This document shows positions 39,097 through 47,937 of a DNA stretch of 64,000 nucleotides, piece after piece. The stretch's first letter is position 1. The number at the start of each line of letters is the position of its first letter. The notes below the pieces were generated by a model. That model had not been told where the DNA came from. It ran no database searches and was given only the letters and a program-made list of their open reading frames with translations. The translations under genes were made by a program, and so were the position numbers. Source of the stretch: VAZQ01 sp036557705 (GTDB lineage: Bacteria > Pseudomonadota > Alphaproteobacteria > Rhizobiales > Xanthobacteraceae); assembly GCA_036557705.1 (NCBI GenBank), contig DATBHB010000087.1, positions 15,625-79,624 of the forward strand. The letters run 5' to 3'.

Positions 39097-39845
39097 CGCT
39101 CGAGCCTCTCCATCAGCATGAACACCCCGATGCTGACCAGGATCACGAAACAGATCGCCGCGTAGGTACCAGGGAGGTCGTATCGCTCCGCCAGTTCGTT
39201 GATCAGCTGGCCGAGCCCGCCGAAATTGATCAGGAACTCGACGCCGACGATATTGATCAGGGCGAAGATCAGACCAAGCCGCAGGCCGACGAAGATGGTT
39301 GGCAGCGCCGCCGGGAACAAAATTTTCCAGAACTGCTGCGAAGCCGTGAGATTGAAGCTGCGCCCGACATTGATCAGCACGCGGCGCGTGCCGGCGAGGC
39401 CTTCGAGCGTCTTGAGGATGACCGGAGCGAGCCCGGCGGTAAAACCCATCATCACGATGGTGACGGCGTTGCGACCGAAGATGACCAGATAGAGCGGATA
39501 GATCAGCACCAGCGGCGCAGCTGCGACCGCCGCCACCCAGGTTTCGGTGGCCGCGCGCAACAGCCGGTAACGGTGGAGCAGCACGCCGCCGGCGACGCCG
39601 AAAGCCGCCACCAGGACGGCTGCGGCAAGGGACTCCGCGCTCGTGAGCAGAAAACGGCCGAACACGTCCTCCTCGGTTATCATACGAGGGAAGGCGCCAA
39701 CGATTTCCGACGGCATCGGAACGATGAAGCGATTAATCAGCCCGCCGCGAATGAGCGCCTCGATCACGATGACGAAAACCACAACGGAGCCAAGGCCGAG
39801 CGCGGCCGGAAACCACCGGTTTTTGGCAAGAGCGGCGGTGCTCAT
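39075..39845 (-). CDS. ABC transporter permease (SsuC/TauC type), first
   Basis: A 256-aa permease with about six membrane helices and the EAA loop VGRSFNLTASQQFWKILFP before GLRLGLIFALINIVGVEF. Its start overlaps the ATPase stop by 4 bp (ATGA) and its end overlaps the next permease by 22 bp. No substrate-binding protein is encoded in this operon. By family it could import a sulfonate, an aromatic acid or a similar small anion. Confidence 0.88.
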   Translation of the reverse strand: MSTAALAKNRWFPAALGLGSVVVFVIVIEALIRGGLINRFIVPMPSEIVGAFPRMITEEDVFGRFLLTSAESLAAAVLVAAFGVAGGVLLHRYRLLRAATETWVAAVAAAPLVLIYPLYLVIFGRNAVTIVMMGFTAGLAPVILKTLEGLAGTRRVLINVGRSFNLTASQQFWKILFPAALPTIFVGLRLGLIFALINIVGVEFLINFGGLGQLINELAERYDLPGTYAAICFVILVSIGVFMLMERLERWLRPAD

Positions 39846-40711
39846 GGGTTCTCGCCTCGGGCGAGCTTCGCAGCCTCATCGTCATGCAAGCCCCGGCTCG
39901 CCTCCTCGCGCAGATCGTTCCAGATCTGCGCCACGTATCGCCCGAAGGCTTCGCTCGACACGATCTCGGAGCTGCGCGGGCGCGGCAAGTCGATCGTGAC
40001 CACGCGTTTGAGCCTTCCCGGCCGGTAGGTCATCACGAAGATGCGGTCGGAGAGCTGCACTGCCTCGGTAATGTTATGGGTAATGAGCAGCGTCGTCTGC
40101 CGAAGCTGCTGCTGGATCGCCAGCACCTTATCGCCGAGGAGAAGCCGGGTCTGCTCGTCGAGCGCCGCAAACGGCTCGTCCATCAGCATGATCTTTGGCT
40201 GCGCCGCCAGCGTCCGCGCCATCGAGACACGCTGGCGCATTCCGCCGGAGAGCTCGGCCGGATAGCGCCGCTCAAAGCCTTCGAGCCCGACCATGGCGAC
40301 GAATTTTCGCGCCCGTTCGTAACGCTGTGATTTGGGCATTCCGATTATTTCCAGCGGGAACGCCACATTGTCGAGCACCGTGCGCCAGGGAAAGGTCGAC
40401 TCCTCTTGGAAGATCATTCCGATCGATGGATGTGGGCCGCGGACGACCTCGCCGGCGACCCGCACCGCTCCCTGGTAGCCATCAAGCAGCCCGCCGATGA
40501 TGTTGATAAGGGTCGTCTTACCGCATCCGGACGGGCCAATGACGCCGACGAACTCTCCGGGAGCGACGGTGAGCGAGACGTGATCGAGCGCGAGTACAAG
40601 GCCGTCCGGCGTCGCGAAGCTCTTGACGATGTCCTCGACCACGAGAATGGCTTCGGCGGGCTTTCGCCCGGATACGCCCGCGGTCGTCTCCGGCATCGCG
40701 ACCACAGCCAT
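39842..40711 (-). CDS. ABC transporter ATP-binding protein (SsuB/TauB type)
   Basis: A 289-aa ATPase with Walker A GPSGCGKTT, Q-loop FQEEST, signature LSGGMRQR, Walker B LMDEPFAALD and switch His in THNITEA. It energises the two permeases encoded downstream. Its start lies 50 bp after the aldolase stop, in a stretch made of four short repeats (40716-40769). Part of the dioxygenase/aldolase operon by position. Confidence 0.92.
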   Translation of the reverse strand: MAVVAMPETTAGVSGRKPAEAILVVEDIVKSFATPDGLVLALDHVSLTVAPGEFVGVIGPSGCGKTTLINIIGGLLDGYQGAVRVAGEVVRGPHPSIGMIFQEESTFPWRTVLDNVAFPLEIIGMPKSQRYERARKFVAMVGLEGFERRYPAELSGGMRQRVSMARTLAAQPKIMLMDEPFAALDEQTRLLLGDKVLAIQQQLRQTTLLITHNITEAVQLSDRIFVMTYRPGRLKRVVTIDLPRPRSSEIVSSEAFGRYVAQIWNDLREEASRGLHDDEAAKLARGENP

Positions 40712-40715
40712 GCTG

Positions 40716-40769
40716 TTACTCGTTCGCGCTGTTACTCGTGCCCAGCGTTATTCGTCCCGCTTTATTCGT
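40716..40769 (-). repeat. four-copy ACGARTAA spacer repeat
   Basis: On the minus strand ACGAATAA, ACGAATAA, ACGAGTAA and ACGAGTAA recur at 14-, 16- and 16-base spacing. The first copy contains the aldolase stop codon and the last ends 4 bases before the ATPase ATG. Confidence 0.7.
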
Positions 40770-41484
40770 TTGCGGCGAACGGCCGCTCCGCGCGCCGGCA
40801 CCAGTTTTCCCACGCCCGGTTGATTGTATAGGGACCGGTGCGGGCCGCCACCTTATCGACCTCGCCCGCGGTGAGGAATTTGATGTCCCCCATTGCCATC
40901 GCCTGCATCTGCAGCTTGGCATTGACCTCGAGATAGATCGAGATGAACACCGCTTGCCGCACATTCGCGCCGACGATGGTGGCGCCGTGGCCGCGCATGA
41001 GGATGGTGCGGTCGGAACCAATCGCGCGGGCAAGATCGCGGCCCATATCCACGTTCTCGACCAGCAAGGCGGTATCGCCGAATTTGTCGTGCGAATCCCA
41101 GGTCGATACTTCGTGGCCGATATTGGCGCACATGTGCAGGAGCGGCTTGAGCCTCTTGTCCGTCACTCCGAACGGGATCACGCTCGGGCTATGGTTATGG
41201 ACCACCGCGTGCACGTCCGGCCGCGCCTCGTAGATGCCGCCGTGGATGAAGCGCTCGAGATAGGGCGCTCGGGAGCGCGCGTCGACCGGCTCGCCTTCCA
41301 GGGTGAACTCCATGATGTCCGCCGCCTCAATGCGCTCCGGCGCGCGTGCCCGCGACAGCAGGAAGCGCTGCGGATTGTCCGGATGCCGGGCGCTCACATG
41401 CCCGAATGAATCGACCACCCCCTCGCGGGCGAGAATGCGGTTGGCAGTGACGAGTTCTTCCAGGAGCGGTTCAAGTTTGGTCAT
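40762..41484 (-). CDS. class II aldolase/adducin family protein, possible aromatic decarboxylase
   Basis: A 240-aa metal enzyme. The zinc-binding histidines are in AVVHNHSP (HxH) and RGHGAT; DSFGHVSAR is the typical substrate-loop region. This family contains sugar-phosphate aldolases but also aromatic decarboxylases such as 3,4-dihydroxyphthalate decarboxylase. Because it follows a Rieske dioxygenase by 15 bp in the same operon, a decarboxylase acting on the dioxygenase pathway product is my inference, not something the sequence proves. Confidence 0.85.
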   Translation of the reverse strand: MTKLEPLLEELVTANRILAREGVVDSFGHVSARHPDNPQRFLLSRARAPERIEAADIMEFTLEGEPVDARSRAPYLERFIHGGIYEARPDVHAVVHNHSPSVIPFGVTDKRLKPLLHMCANIGHEVSTWDSHDKFGDTALLVENVDMGRDLARAIGSDRTILMRGHGATIVGANVRQAVFISIYLEVNAKLQMQAMAMGDIKFLTAGEVDKVAARTGPYTINRAWENWCRRAERPFAANE

Positions 41485-41499
41485 CAGGTTGCCTGCGAT

Positions 41500-42000
41500 C
41501 TATAAAATGAAGCTCACCGAACCGAGCGATCCGAGCTCATGGGCATCGATATGGACGCGCCGCTCCTTGATGCGGAAGCCCTCGCCCGCCCGCTTGAGCA
41601 CGTAGCTGTATGAGCCGACATATTCGCGGATGCGCTCATAGCGGCGGAACCGGTAGCAGACGAAATTGGCGGCGACGGTAATGAGATCGCCGTCGACCGC
41701 CAGGATGCGCACGTTCGAAATCATCCTCCGGGTCCGCGATTTCGGCGACTCGGCGTGGCAATTGGGATCGTTGATGCGGATGACCCGCTGGCGGATGCGC
41801 TCGCGATCGTCAGCGATGAGAAACAGAGTGGTGCGGTGGTCGGCCTCCAGATGATCGTTCGGCGGCACGTAATAGGCGGCGTCCTCGGTCAGGAGGTTCT
41901 GCCACTCGTCGAGCTGCCAAGCGTCGAGCAGGGCGGCCTCGCGATAGAGGAAGTCCTCGACCTCCGCGCGCGTCACCACGTTTCGCGCTGCCACCGTCAC
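41500..42000 (-). CDS. aromatic-ring-hydroxylating dioxygenase beta subunit
   Basis: Small structural subunit (166 aa) of a Rieske non-haem iron oxygenase, NTF2-like fold. Recognisable are VEDFLYREAALLDAWQLDEW, LTEDAAYYVP, RTRRMISNVRI and the C-terminal IKERRVHIDAHEL. GTG at 42000 overlaps the alpha-subunit stop (GTGA), showing coupled translation; longer in-frame starts run antiparallel inside the alpha gene and are not credible. Confidence 0.92.
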   Translation of the reverse strand: MTVAARNVVTRAEVEDFLYREAALLDAWQLDEWQNLLTEDAAYYVPPNDHLEADHRTTLFLIADDRERIRQRVIRINDPNCHAESPKSRTRRMISNVRILAVDGDLITVAANFVCYRFRRYERIREYVGSYSYVLKRAGEGFRIKERRVHIDAHELGSLGSVSFIL

Positions 42001-43280
42001 GCCTCGACCCCCATCAGTTCGTTCCAGCGCCGCCAAAAAATGCGCAGGTGGTGCTCGTCGCTGTTGAGCTGCTCGCTCTCGCGTCCCATGCCGCGCGACA
42101 TTTCCGACCAGCGGTCCTCGGCCCAGTTGGCCAGCCCCTGCTGGACGAGTTCGAGCGCCTCGACATCGTCGGGAGTAGCGAAACCGCCCGGACCGTAGAA
42201 GGTGAGAAAGGCGTCGAGCCGCCGCGCTCGCGCGCCCGCGCTCTCTTCGACCGGCCCGAGCGCCCACGCGGTCACATGCATCCTGGCGACGCCTTCCGGA
42301 TAGAAGGTGCGCACCGTCACCGAGGAGCCGTCGTTGATCACGAGATTGGGAAAGATCACGAGATTGCGGTTGGTATCGGCAACCCGCGCGGCGCGCTCAG
42401 GACCCAACCGTCCGACGAGTTCACTGCGGATATCGTCGATCTCGGCCTGGGCGGCTTCTCCGTAGAGCGGAATCCACTTGGCGACCGGCCGGCCGCGGAA
42501 ATTGATGTTGTCGGTCGTGAAATGGCCGTTGCCGAGTTCGACGGCGAGCCCCTTGGTGGGCAGGACCAAGCCTGCCTCCTTCTTGGGCGGCTGAATTTTC
42601 ACCCCCGAATTGGCCATGAAATTGAGCCACGTCGAATGCGTCGAGGGCAGGTGGTAATCGTCGACGCTGTTTTCGACCATCAGCTTCCAATTGGCGGCAA
42701 CGTCGTATTCCTGAACTCCGGCGATGATCTCCATCTGCCCGGACGGCGACTGGTCGAGGACGAGGTCGATATAATCCTTGGCGCGGCCGAGATAGGCGTC
42801 GAGCGGCTCGGCATTGGGGTCGAGGCAGAAAAACCAGAAGCCGCGATAGTTCTCGAAGCGCGCCGGGCGGCGCAAGCCGTGATCGGCTTTGGCGAAGGCT
42901 TCCCCATAGGCCTCGTCGCCGGGCACACGGATGAGCTTGCCGTCGTTGCTGTAGGTCCACCCGTGATAGACGCACATGAAACGGCGGGCATTGCCTTGGC
43001 GCTCCGTGCACACCATGGCGCCGCGATGGCGGCAGGTGTTGAACAGGCAATGGAATTGCCCGGTTTGATCACGGCAGAAGATGACCGGCCGCCCGACAAC
43101 CTTGCGGGCACGAAAATCGCCCGGGTTCTTCAACTCCGAGGCATGCCCGACATAGACCCAGCAGCGGCCGAAAATACGGGCCATTTCCCGGCGCAGGATA
43201 TCTTCAGAGACGAGGACTTCGCGGTCGAGCAGGAAGGTTTTTTGCTCACGGTCATCGATGATGTAGGAGCGCGCCGGCAT
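41997..43280 (-). CDS. aromatic-ring-hydroxylating dioxygenase alpha subunit (Rieske)
   Basis: Catalytic subunit, 427 aa. The Rieske [2Fe-2S] ligands are in NTCRHRG and CVYHGW. The mononuclear iron site is DDYHLPSTH in the ring-hydroxylating domain, preceded by the bridging VENSV region. ATG 43280 begins the typical N-terminus (MPARSYIIDDREQKTFLLDRE). Downstream come the beta subunit, aldolase-type enzyme and ABC importer; the Rieske ferredoxin is divergent at 43509. No reductase is nearby. Relatives act on benzoate, salicylate, phthalate-type or halogenated aromatics; the substrate cannot be fixed here. Confidence 0.93.
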   Translation of the reverse strand: MPARSYIIDDREQKTFLLDREVLVSEDILRREMARIFGRCWVYVGHASELKNPGDFRARKVVGRPVIFCRDQTGQFHCLFNTCRHRGAMVCTERQGNARRFMCVYHGWTYSNDGKLIRVPGDEAYGEAFAKADHGLRRPARFENYRGFWFFCLDPNAEPLDAYLGRAKDYIDLVLDQSPSGQMEIIAGVQEYDVAANWKLMVENSVDDYHLPSTHSTWLNFMANSGVKIQPPKKEAGLVLPTKGLAVELGNGHFTTDNINFRGRPVAKWIPLYGEAAQAEIDDIRSELVGRLGPERAARVADTNRNLVIFPNLVINDGSSVTVRTFYPEGVARMHVTAWALGPVEESAGARARRLDAFLTFYGPGGFATPDDVEALELVQQGLANWAEDRWSEMSRGMGRESEQLNSDEHHLRIFWRRWNELMGVEA

Positions 43281-43397
43281 TCTCGTTTCGTAGGCTCCGA
43301 GAAACCAGAACTCAAGCCCGAAGGGCCGGATTTCGCGGCGCGGCTCACGTACTTTCCCCGCTTGCGAGGAGCCTACGCACGGCAAAATCCGGAGCTT

Positions 43398-43437
43398 TAG
43401 CCGGGCCCCGGATTGGCAAGCGCCAATCCGGGCTACA
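43398..43437. repeat. AGCCCGGATTGGC palindromic unit
   Basis: TAGCCGGGCCCCGGATTGGC-AA-GCGCCAATCCGGGCTAC: a short copy of the element at 48841-48957. It lies in the divergent promoter region between the dioxygenase and the ferredoxin. Confidence 0.8.
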
Positions 43438-43508
43438 CCCCTCTTGCGATTTTCGGCGCCGCCGCTAAAGCACGCCTATATCTCTGTTCCTTCCCGAAAA
43501 CGAACGCC

Positions 43509-43838
43509 ATGGCAGAAGTTAACGTCTGTGCCGTAGATGACGTGCCGGAAAACAGCGTCATCAGCCGCGAGGTCGGCGACGAACTCGTCGCGATCTACAA
43601 CATCAATGGTGCTTTTTACGCCACCGAGGCGCGCTGCACCCACGCCATGGCTGACCTCGCCGAAGGCACGCTGGACGGTGAGGAAATCGAGTGCAGCTTC
43701 CATTTCGGCAAGTTTCACGTGCCGAGCGGAAAGCCGACCGAAGCCCCTTGCTTTGTCGCACTGAAAACCTACCGGACGGCCGTTCGCGACGGTCAGGTTT
43801 TTGTGGACCTCGATCAGCCAGCTGAGGCGGCGGCGTAA
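43509..43838 (+). CDS. Rieske-type ferredoxin (dioxygenase electron-transfer component)
   Basis: A 109-aa [2Fe-2S] protein with ligands in ARCTHAMADL and CSFHFGKFHV. It should carry electrons from a reductase to the Rieske dioxygenase encoded divergently. ATG 43509 starts MAEVNVCAVDDVPENS; the upstream in-frame region translates repeat DNA. The split, divergent arrangement suggests a shared control region at 43281-43508. Confidence 0.92.
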   Translation: MAEVNVCAVDDVPENSVISREVGDELVAIYNINGAFYATEARCTHAMADLAEGTLDGEEIECSFHFGKFHVPSGKPTEAPCFVALKTYRTAVRDGQVFVDLDQPAEAAA

Positions 43839-43950
43839 TCCGGTAGGGCGGGTCGGGCGGCGGCCCTTTTTTGCCCAAATCATCCGGCATTTGGGCATTG
43901 TTCATCGAGCCGGTGCTACTACCGGCCGCGCATCGATTTGCCAGGCTTGG

Positions 43951-44002
43951 GGGCCAGGGAGCCAAAAACCTTGAGAGGGCCAGGGGGCCAGAATCCTTGA
44001 GA
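43951..44002 (+). repeat. 26-bp tandem duplication at the transglycosylase start
   Basis: GGGCCAGGGAGCCAAAAACC+TTGAGA and GGGCCAGGGGGCCAGAATCC+TTGAGA, exactly adjacent. Each copy carries a possible Shine-Dalgarno and a TTG; only the second TTG is in the transglycosylase frame. Confidence 0.8.
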
Positions 44003-46258
44003 CCAGGAATCCGATCAGCGTTCATCGCCGCGCTCGCTTGTGCGAGCCTGCTAACGATCACCGATGCCGTCGCCGCGAAGACGACACACAAGGCCGCCGG
44101 CAAAACCGGCACCGCTCACGCCAAGGCCGGGAAGTCGGAGGGCAAGAGCGCCAAACGCTCCGGCAAAAAGGAGACGACGGCGAACTCCGAGCACGGGGAC
44201 AAAAAGAAATCGAAATCCCACAAGGACACGGCCTCCGTGCCAATCCCGGCGGGTCGACCCGGCGCATCGAGTAGCTCAATACCTTCGACCCCGGACGGGG
44301 CACCCGCGCCCGAGGCGCAACCTCCAACCCCCGAACTCTCCGATCCCACCGCCGCGGCGGCCAAGCGAGCCATCGAGAGCGTGCACAGCGGCGGAATCGG
44401 CAATGCGACCCAGATCGAGGGCTCAATTACCGAGGACGCCGCGCGCAAGCTTGTCGAATGGATCATTCTCCGCAGCGAAAACAGCGGGGTTGGCAGCAGC
44501 CGCTACCTCGCTTTCATCGCCGCCAACCCCAACTGGCCGGGGCTTGCAAACTTCCGCCGCCGCGCCGAAGGCTTGCTGTGGGCTGAGAACCCGAAGCCCG
44601 CCCAGGTGCTGCGCTTGTTCGCCGATTCGCCCCCGCAGTCGGCGCGGGGCCGGCTCCTGCTCGCCCGTGCGCTCATCGCGAAAGGCGACACCGAAGGCGC
44701 CAAGGCCCAGGTGCGCCAAGCGTGGCGGAACGATCCGATGTCGGGCGATCTCGAAAAACAGGTGCTCGACAGTTTTTCCGCCTTGCTCAGCCGCACCGAC
44801 CACAAGGCGCGAATGGAGGTGCGGCTCTTTGCGGGCGATCACGAGGCGGCTATGCGCGCCGCACATCGCCTTGGCGAAGGCCAGGTGGCGATCGCAAAAG
44901 CGCGCATTGCGCTCGCCGGCAAAAAGAATACCGGCAGCAAGCAGCTCGAAGCCGTTCCCGACGAAGCGCGCCAGGATCCCGGTTACATTTACGCCCTGGC
45001 CCGGGCGCTGCGCCATGACAACAAGATCGCCAAAGCCGCGCAGGTGATGCTGGCTGCGCCGACCGATATCGACCAGATTGGCGACTCCGAGGGGTGGTGG
45101 CTCGAACGCCGCGACCTCGCCCGCAAGCTCCTCGACATCGGCGATCCGATGTCCGCCTACCGGGCGGTGGCGGACGCCGCCGAGCCGACCTACGAAAACT
45201 CCGAAGTCGAGCGCCATTTCATGGCCGGCTGGATCGCCCTGCGCTATCTCGACGATCCGGCGACCGCGAAAACGCATTTTGCCCGCATCCAGAAGGTGAG
45301 CATTCATCCGACCTCGCTCGCGCGTTCCCATTATTGGCTCGGCCGCACCGCCGAAGCGCTCGGACGGGCCGATCAGGCGCGCGCCGAATACGAGTCGGCA
45401 GCGCGCTCTTCGGCGGCCTATTATGGCCAGCTGGCGCGGGCGCGGCTGGGGCTTGGCGTGCCGACGGCCTGGCGCGGCAAGCGCGACGCGAACGCACCGG
45501 CGCAATTCCCGGAATTGGTGCGAGCGCTGGAAATCCTTTACGAGCTCAACGAGCGCTCGCTCGCCATCTCATTTCTCACCGGTGCCGGCCGCACTCTCGA
45601 CGACGTCGGTACGCTCGGCGCGTTAGGCGAGCTTGCCGAGCGGTACCGAGATCCGCGCGGGATGCTCCAGCTCGGAAAGGCTGCGGTCGCGCGCGGGCTC
45701 CCGCTCGAATATTATGCGTTTCCGACGGTCGGCGTACCGCGCTATTCGGCGATCGGCCCCGGCATCGACACCGCGATGCTGTTCGCCATCATTCGCCAGG
45801 AAAGCGCATTCGATCCCAACGACTTTTCCGCCGCGCATGCGATGGGTCTGATGCAGGTGACGCCGTCGGCCGGCCGCGACACCTGCAAGCGGTTCGGCTG
45901 CTCCTTCGACGTCAAGCGCCTCAAGAGCGACATGGCCTACAACCTCCAACTCGGCGCCGCCGAACTGGGGAGCGACGTGCAGGATTATCGCGGCAACTTG
46001 ATCCTCGCCTTTGCGGCCTACAATGCCGGGCGAGGACGCGTGCAGGAATGGGTCGGCCGCTTCGGCGACCCGCGCGACCCCAAGGTCGATCCGCTCGACT
46101 GGGTCGAGCGCATTCCGATCATGGAGACTCGCAATTACGTGCAGCGGGTGATGGAGAACCTCCAGGTCTATCGGGTGCGCTTCCTGGAGCATGCGCAGCT
46201 TACCATCGATACTGACGTGCGCGGGCATGCGCGTCGGAGCGACACCGCACGGCAGTAA
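43997..46258 (+). CDS. soluble lytic murein transglycosylase (SLT family)
   Basis: Periplasmic peptidoglycan-cleaving enzyme of ~753 aa. The chosen TTG at 43997 is followed by a signal peptide (FIAALACASLLTITDAVAA) and a long Lys/Ser/Pro-rich linker (to ~130). A helical U-domain with TPR-like repeats covers ~150-560, and the C-terminal SLT domain has catalytic Glu in RQESAFDPNDFS, then GLMQVTPSAG, LQLGAAELG and AFAAYNAGRGRV. The start is uncertain: the frame stays open to 43871 and the start region is a tandem duplication. Confidence 0.9.
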   Translation: MRPGIRSAFIAALACASLLTITDAVAAKTTHKAAGKTGTAHAKAGKSEGKSAKRSGKKETTANSEHGDKKKSKSHKDTASVPIPAGRPGASSSSIPSTPDGAPAPEAQPPTPELSDPTAAAAKRAIESVHSGGIGNATQIEGSITEDAARKLVEWIILRSENSGVGSSRYLAFIAANPNWPGLANFRRRAEGLLWAENPKPAQVLRLFADSPPQSARGRLLLARALIAKGDTEGAKAQVRQAWRNDPMSGDLEKQVLDSFSALLSRTDHKARMEVRLFAGDHEAAMRAAHRLGEGQVAIAKARIALAGKKNTGSKQLEAVPDEARQDPGYIYALARALRHDNKIAKAAQVMLAAPTDIDQIGDSEGWWLERRDLARKLLDIGDPMSAYRAVADAAEPTYENSEVERHFMAGWIALRYLDDPATAKTHFARIQKVSIHPTSLARSHYWLGRTAEALGRADQARAEYESAARSSAAYYGQLARARLGLGVPTAWRGKRDANAPAQFPELVRALEILYELNERSLAISFLTGAGRTLDDVGTLGALGELAERYRDPRGMLQLGKAAVARGLPLEYYAFPTVGVPRYSAIGPGIDTAMLFAIIRQESAFDPNDFSAAHAMGLMQVTPSAGRDTCKRFGCSFDVKRLKSDMAYNLQLGAAELGSDVQDYRGNLILAFAAYNAGRGRVQEWVGRFGDPRDPKVDPLDWVERIPIMETRNYVQRVMENLQVYRVRFLEHAQLTIDTDVRGHARRSDTARQ

Positions 46259-46399
46259 TCCGGCGTTCTGTCGAACGCCGGCGGAAACACCTCGGACGCG
46301 ATTTTGCCTACCCTGCGCGCCCGCCGGCAGGTTGAATGTCGGCGCACATAGATAGAAAATGCCACGCCCAAAGGCGCAAACGACAACGGAGGAAACCCC

Positions 46400-47434
46400 A
46401 TGCACCACTCGCTTGCCTTGCGCGCGCTCGTCTGTGCAGCTGCGATAGCGGGCCTCGCTTTGCCGGCGGCGCACGCTCTCGCCCAGCAGCCGTACGGGCC
46501 CAACGATGCACCAAGCCTCTACAAATTCACCTATGGCTGGGCGAAACTCCCCGACCGGCGCAAATTCGGCGCGGTTGTCGGCCTCGACATGGATCGCGAC
46601 GGCAAGAGCCTGTGGGCCTTCGACCGCTGCGAATCCGCGACCGACTGCTCCACCTCGAAGCTCGACCCGATCATGAAATTCGACGCCAGCGGAAAGCTGG
46701 TGAAGAGCTTCGGCGGCGGCATGATCAATTATCCGCACGGACTCTACGTCGACCGCGACAACAACGTCTGGGTCAGCGACGGCCGCGCCATGAACAACGG
46801 CAAGGGCCACACCGTCATGAAGTTCAATCAGGACGGCAAGCTCTTGATGACGCTGGGCAAGCCCGGCATCGCCGGAAACACGCCGGATTTGTTCAGCGAG
46901 CCCTCAGACGTCCTGGTCGCGCCAAACGGCGATATTTTCGTTGCCGATGGCCACGGCGGCCCGCAAGGCAACAACCGCATCGTGAAATTCGACAAGAACG
47001 GCAAGTTCATTAAGGAATGGGGCAAGAAGGGCTGGCAGCCCGGCGAATTCAACGTTCCGCACAATCTGGCGATGGATTCCGAAGGGCGGCTGTTCGTGGC
47101 CGACCGCGGCAATAACCGCATCCAAGCGTTCGACCAGGACGGCAAGTTTCTCTTGGAGTGGCGGCAGTTCGGCCGGCCGAGCGGCCTGTTCATCGACAAG
47201 AACGACACGCTTTATGTGGCCGACAACTCGCCGGACGAGACGAATCCCCCCTACCGTTCGGGCATCCGCATCGGCAGCGTGCACGACGGCATCGTACGCG
47301 GATTCATTCTGGAATCCGTCGAGGTCAACGGCCTCGAAGCGGTTGCGGTGGATGACGCGGGCGATATCTTCGGCGGCTACACCAACACCCTCAATCTGCG
47401 GCGCTGGGCGCCGAAGAACGCGCCGCGCTCGTGA
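46400..47434 (+). CDS. exported NHL-repeat protein (peptidyl-alpha-hydroxyglycine lyase-like)
   Basis: A 344-aa periplasmic six-bladed propeller. GGAGG precedes the ATG. Signal peptide 1-28 (AIAGLALPAAHALAQ), then NHL repeats with recurring patterns: YPHGLYVDRDNNVWVSD, EPSDVLVAPNGDIFVADG, VPHNLAMDSEGRLFVADRG, RPSGLFIDKNDTLYVAD. It resembles the peptidyl-hydroxyglycine alpha-amidating lyase family, but bacterial members of this sort have no established substrate. A 12-bp hairpin follows the gene. Confidence 0.85.
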   Translation: MHHSLALRALVCAAAIAGLALPAAHALAQQPYGPNDAPSLYKFTYGWAKLPDRRKFGAVVGLDMDRDGKSLWAFDRCESATDCSTSKLDPIMKFDASGKLVKSFGGGMINYPHGLYVDRDNNVWVSDGRAMNNGKGHTVMKFNQDGKLLMTLGKPGIAGNTPDLFSEPSDVLVAPNGDIFVADGHGGPQGNNRIVKFDKNGKFIKEWGKKGWQPGEFNVPHNLAMDSEGRLFVADRGNNRIQAFDQDGKFLLEWRQFGRPSGLFIDKNDTLYVADNSPDETNPPYRSGIRIGSVHDGIVRGFILESVEVNGLEAVAVDDAGDIFGGYTNTLNLRRWAPKNAPRS

Positions 47435-47460
47435 GCGGCTGCCGGCGCACGTAAGCCTCA

Positions 47461-47495
47461 GCCGAAGGGGCGAGATTGAAACCCGCCCCTTCGGC
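47461..47495 (+). terminator. strong hairpin after the NHL gene
   Basis: GCCGAAGGGGCG pairs perfectly with CGCCCCTTCGGC (12 bp, 11-base loop). No T-run follows, so it may be a weak terminator or a 3'-end stabiliser. Confidence 0.55.
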
Positions 47496-47545
47496 CCCGC
47501 CCAGTTAGCTCACAGATGATGTGATCCGCGCAAGGGAGATGACGG

Positions 47546-47890
47546 GTGCGAATGCAGGACATTGTTCCAATGCTGCAGACCAACGATATCGGGCGGACGC
47601 GGAAGTGGTACGAAGACGTCCTCGGATTTCGCTGTGAGGCTCAGGAGGATGGTTGGTGCCGCCTCGCGAGAGACGATGTCACGCTCATGTTCATGAGCGA
47701 CGAACAGTGGGGAAGTCCGTACGCAACCGCTACGCAGTACATCTACGTTGACGATATCCAAGAACTCTGGAACGCGATCAAGGATAAGTGCACCGCCGAG
47801 TGGGGGCCGGAGAAGATGCCGTATGGAATGATAGAATTCGCCGTCAAGGATCCGAACGGCTATCTTCTCAGCTTTGGCCAGCCTGTATAA
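47546..47890 (+). CDS. VOC family protein (glyoxalase/bleomycin-resistance fold)
   Basis: A 114-aa single-domain VOC protein: IVPMLQTNDIGRTRKWYEDV at the start, QYIYVDDIQELWNAI in the middle and EFAVKDPNGYLLSFGQP at the end with the usual metal-ligand Glu. GGGAG lies 7 bases before GTG 47546; ATG 47552 is the alternative. The fold serves as dioxygenases, isomerases, lyases or antibiotic-binding proteins, and nothing nearby narrows this. Confidence 0.88.
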   Translation: MRMQDIVPMLQTNDIGRTRKWYEDVLGFRCEAQEDGWCRLARDDVTLMFMSDEQWGSPYATATQYIYVDDIQELWNAIKDKCTAEWGPEKMPYGMIEFAVKDPNGYLLSFGQPV

Positions 47891-47937
47891 AGATCAACCT
47901 TTTCGTCGTGCGGATCACGCCTGCGGCGAAATCGGCT

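Noticed and set aside
42048..43400. 450-codon plus-strand frame
   Set aside because: Antisense to the dioxygenase alpha subunit; no domain and no ribosome site.
45623..46810. 395-codon minus-strand frame
   Set aside because: Antisense to the transglycosylase and NHL genes, spanning two real genes.
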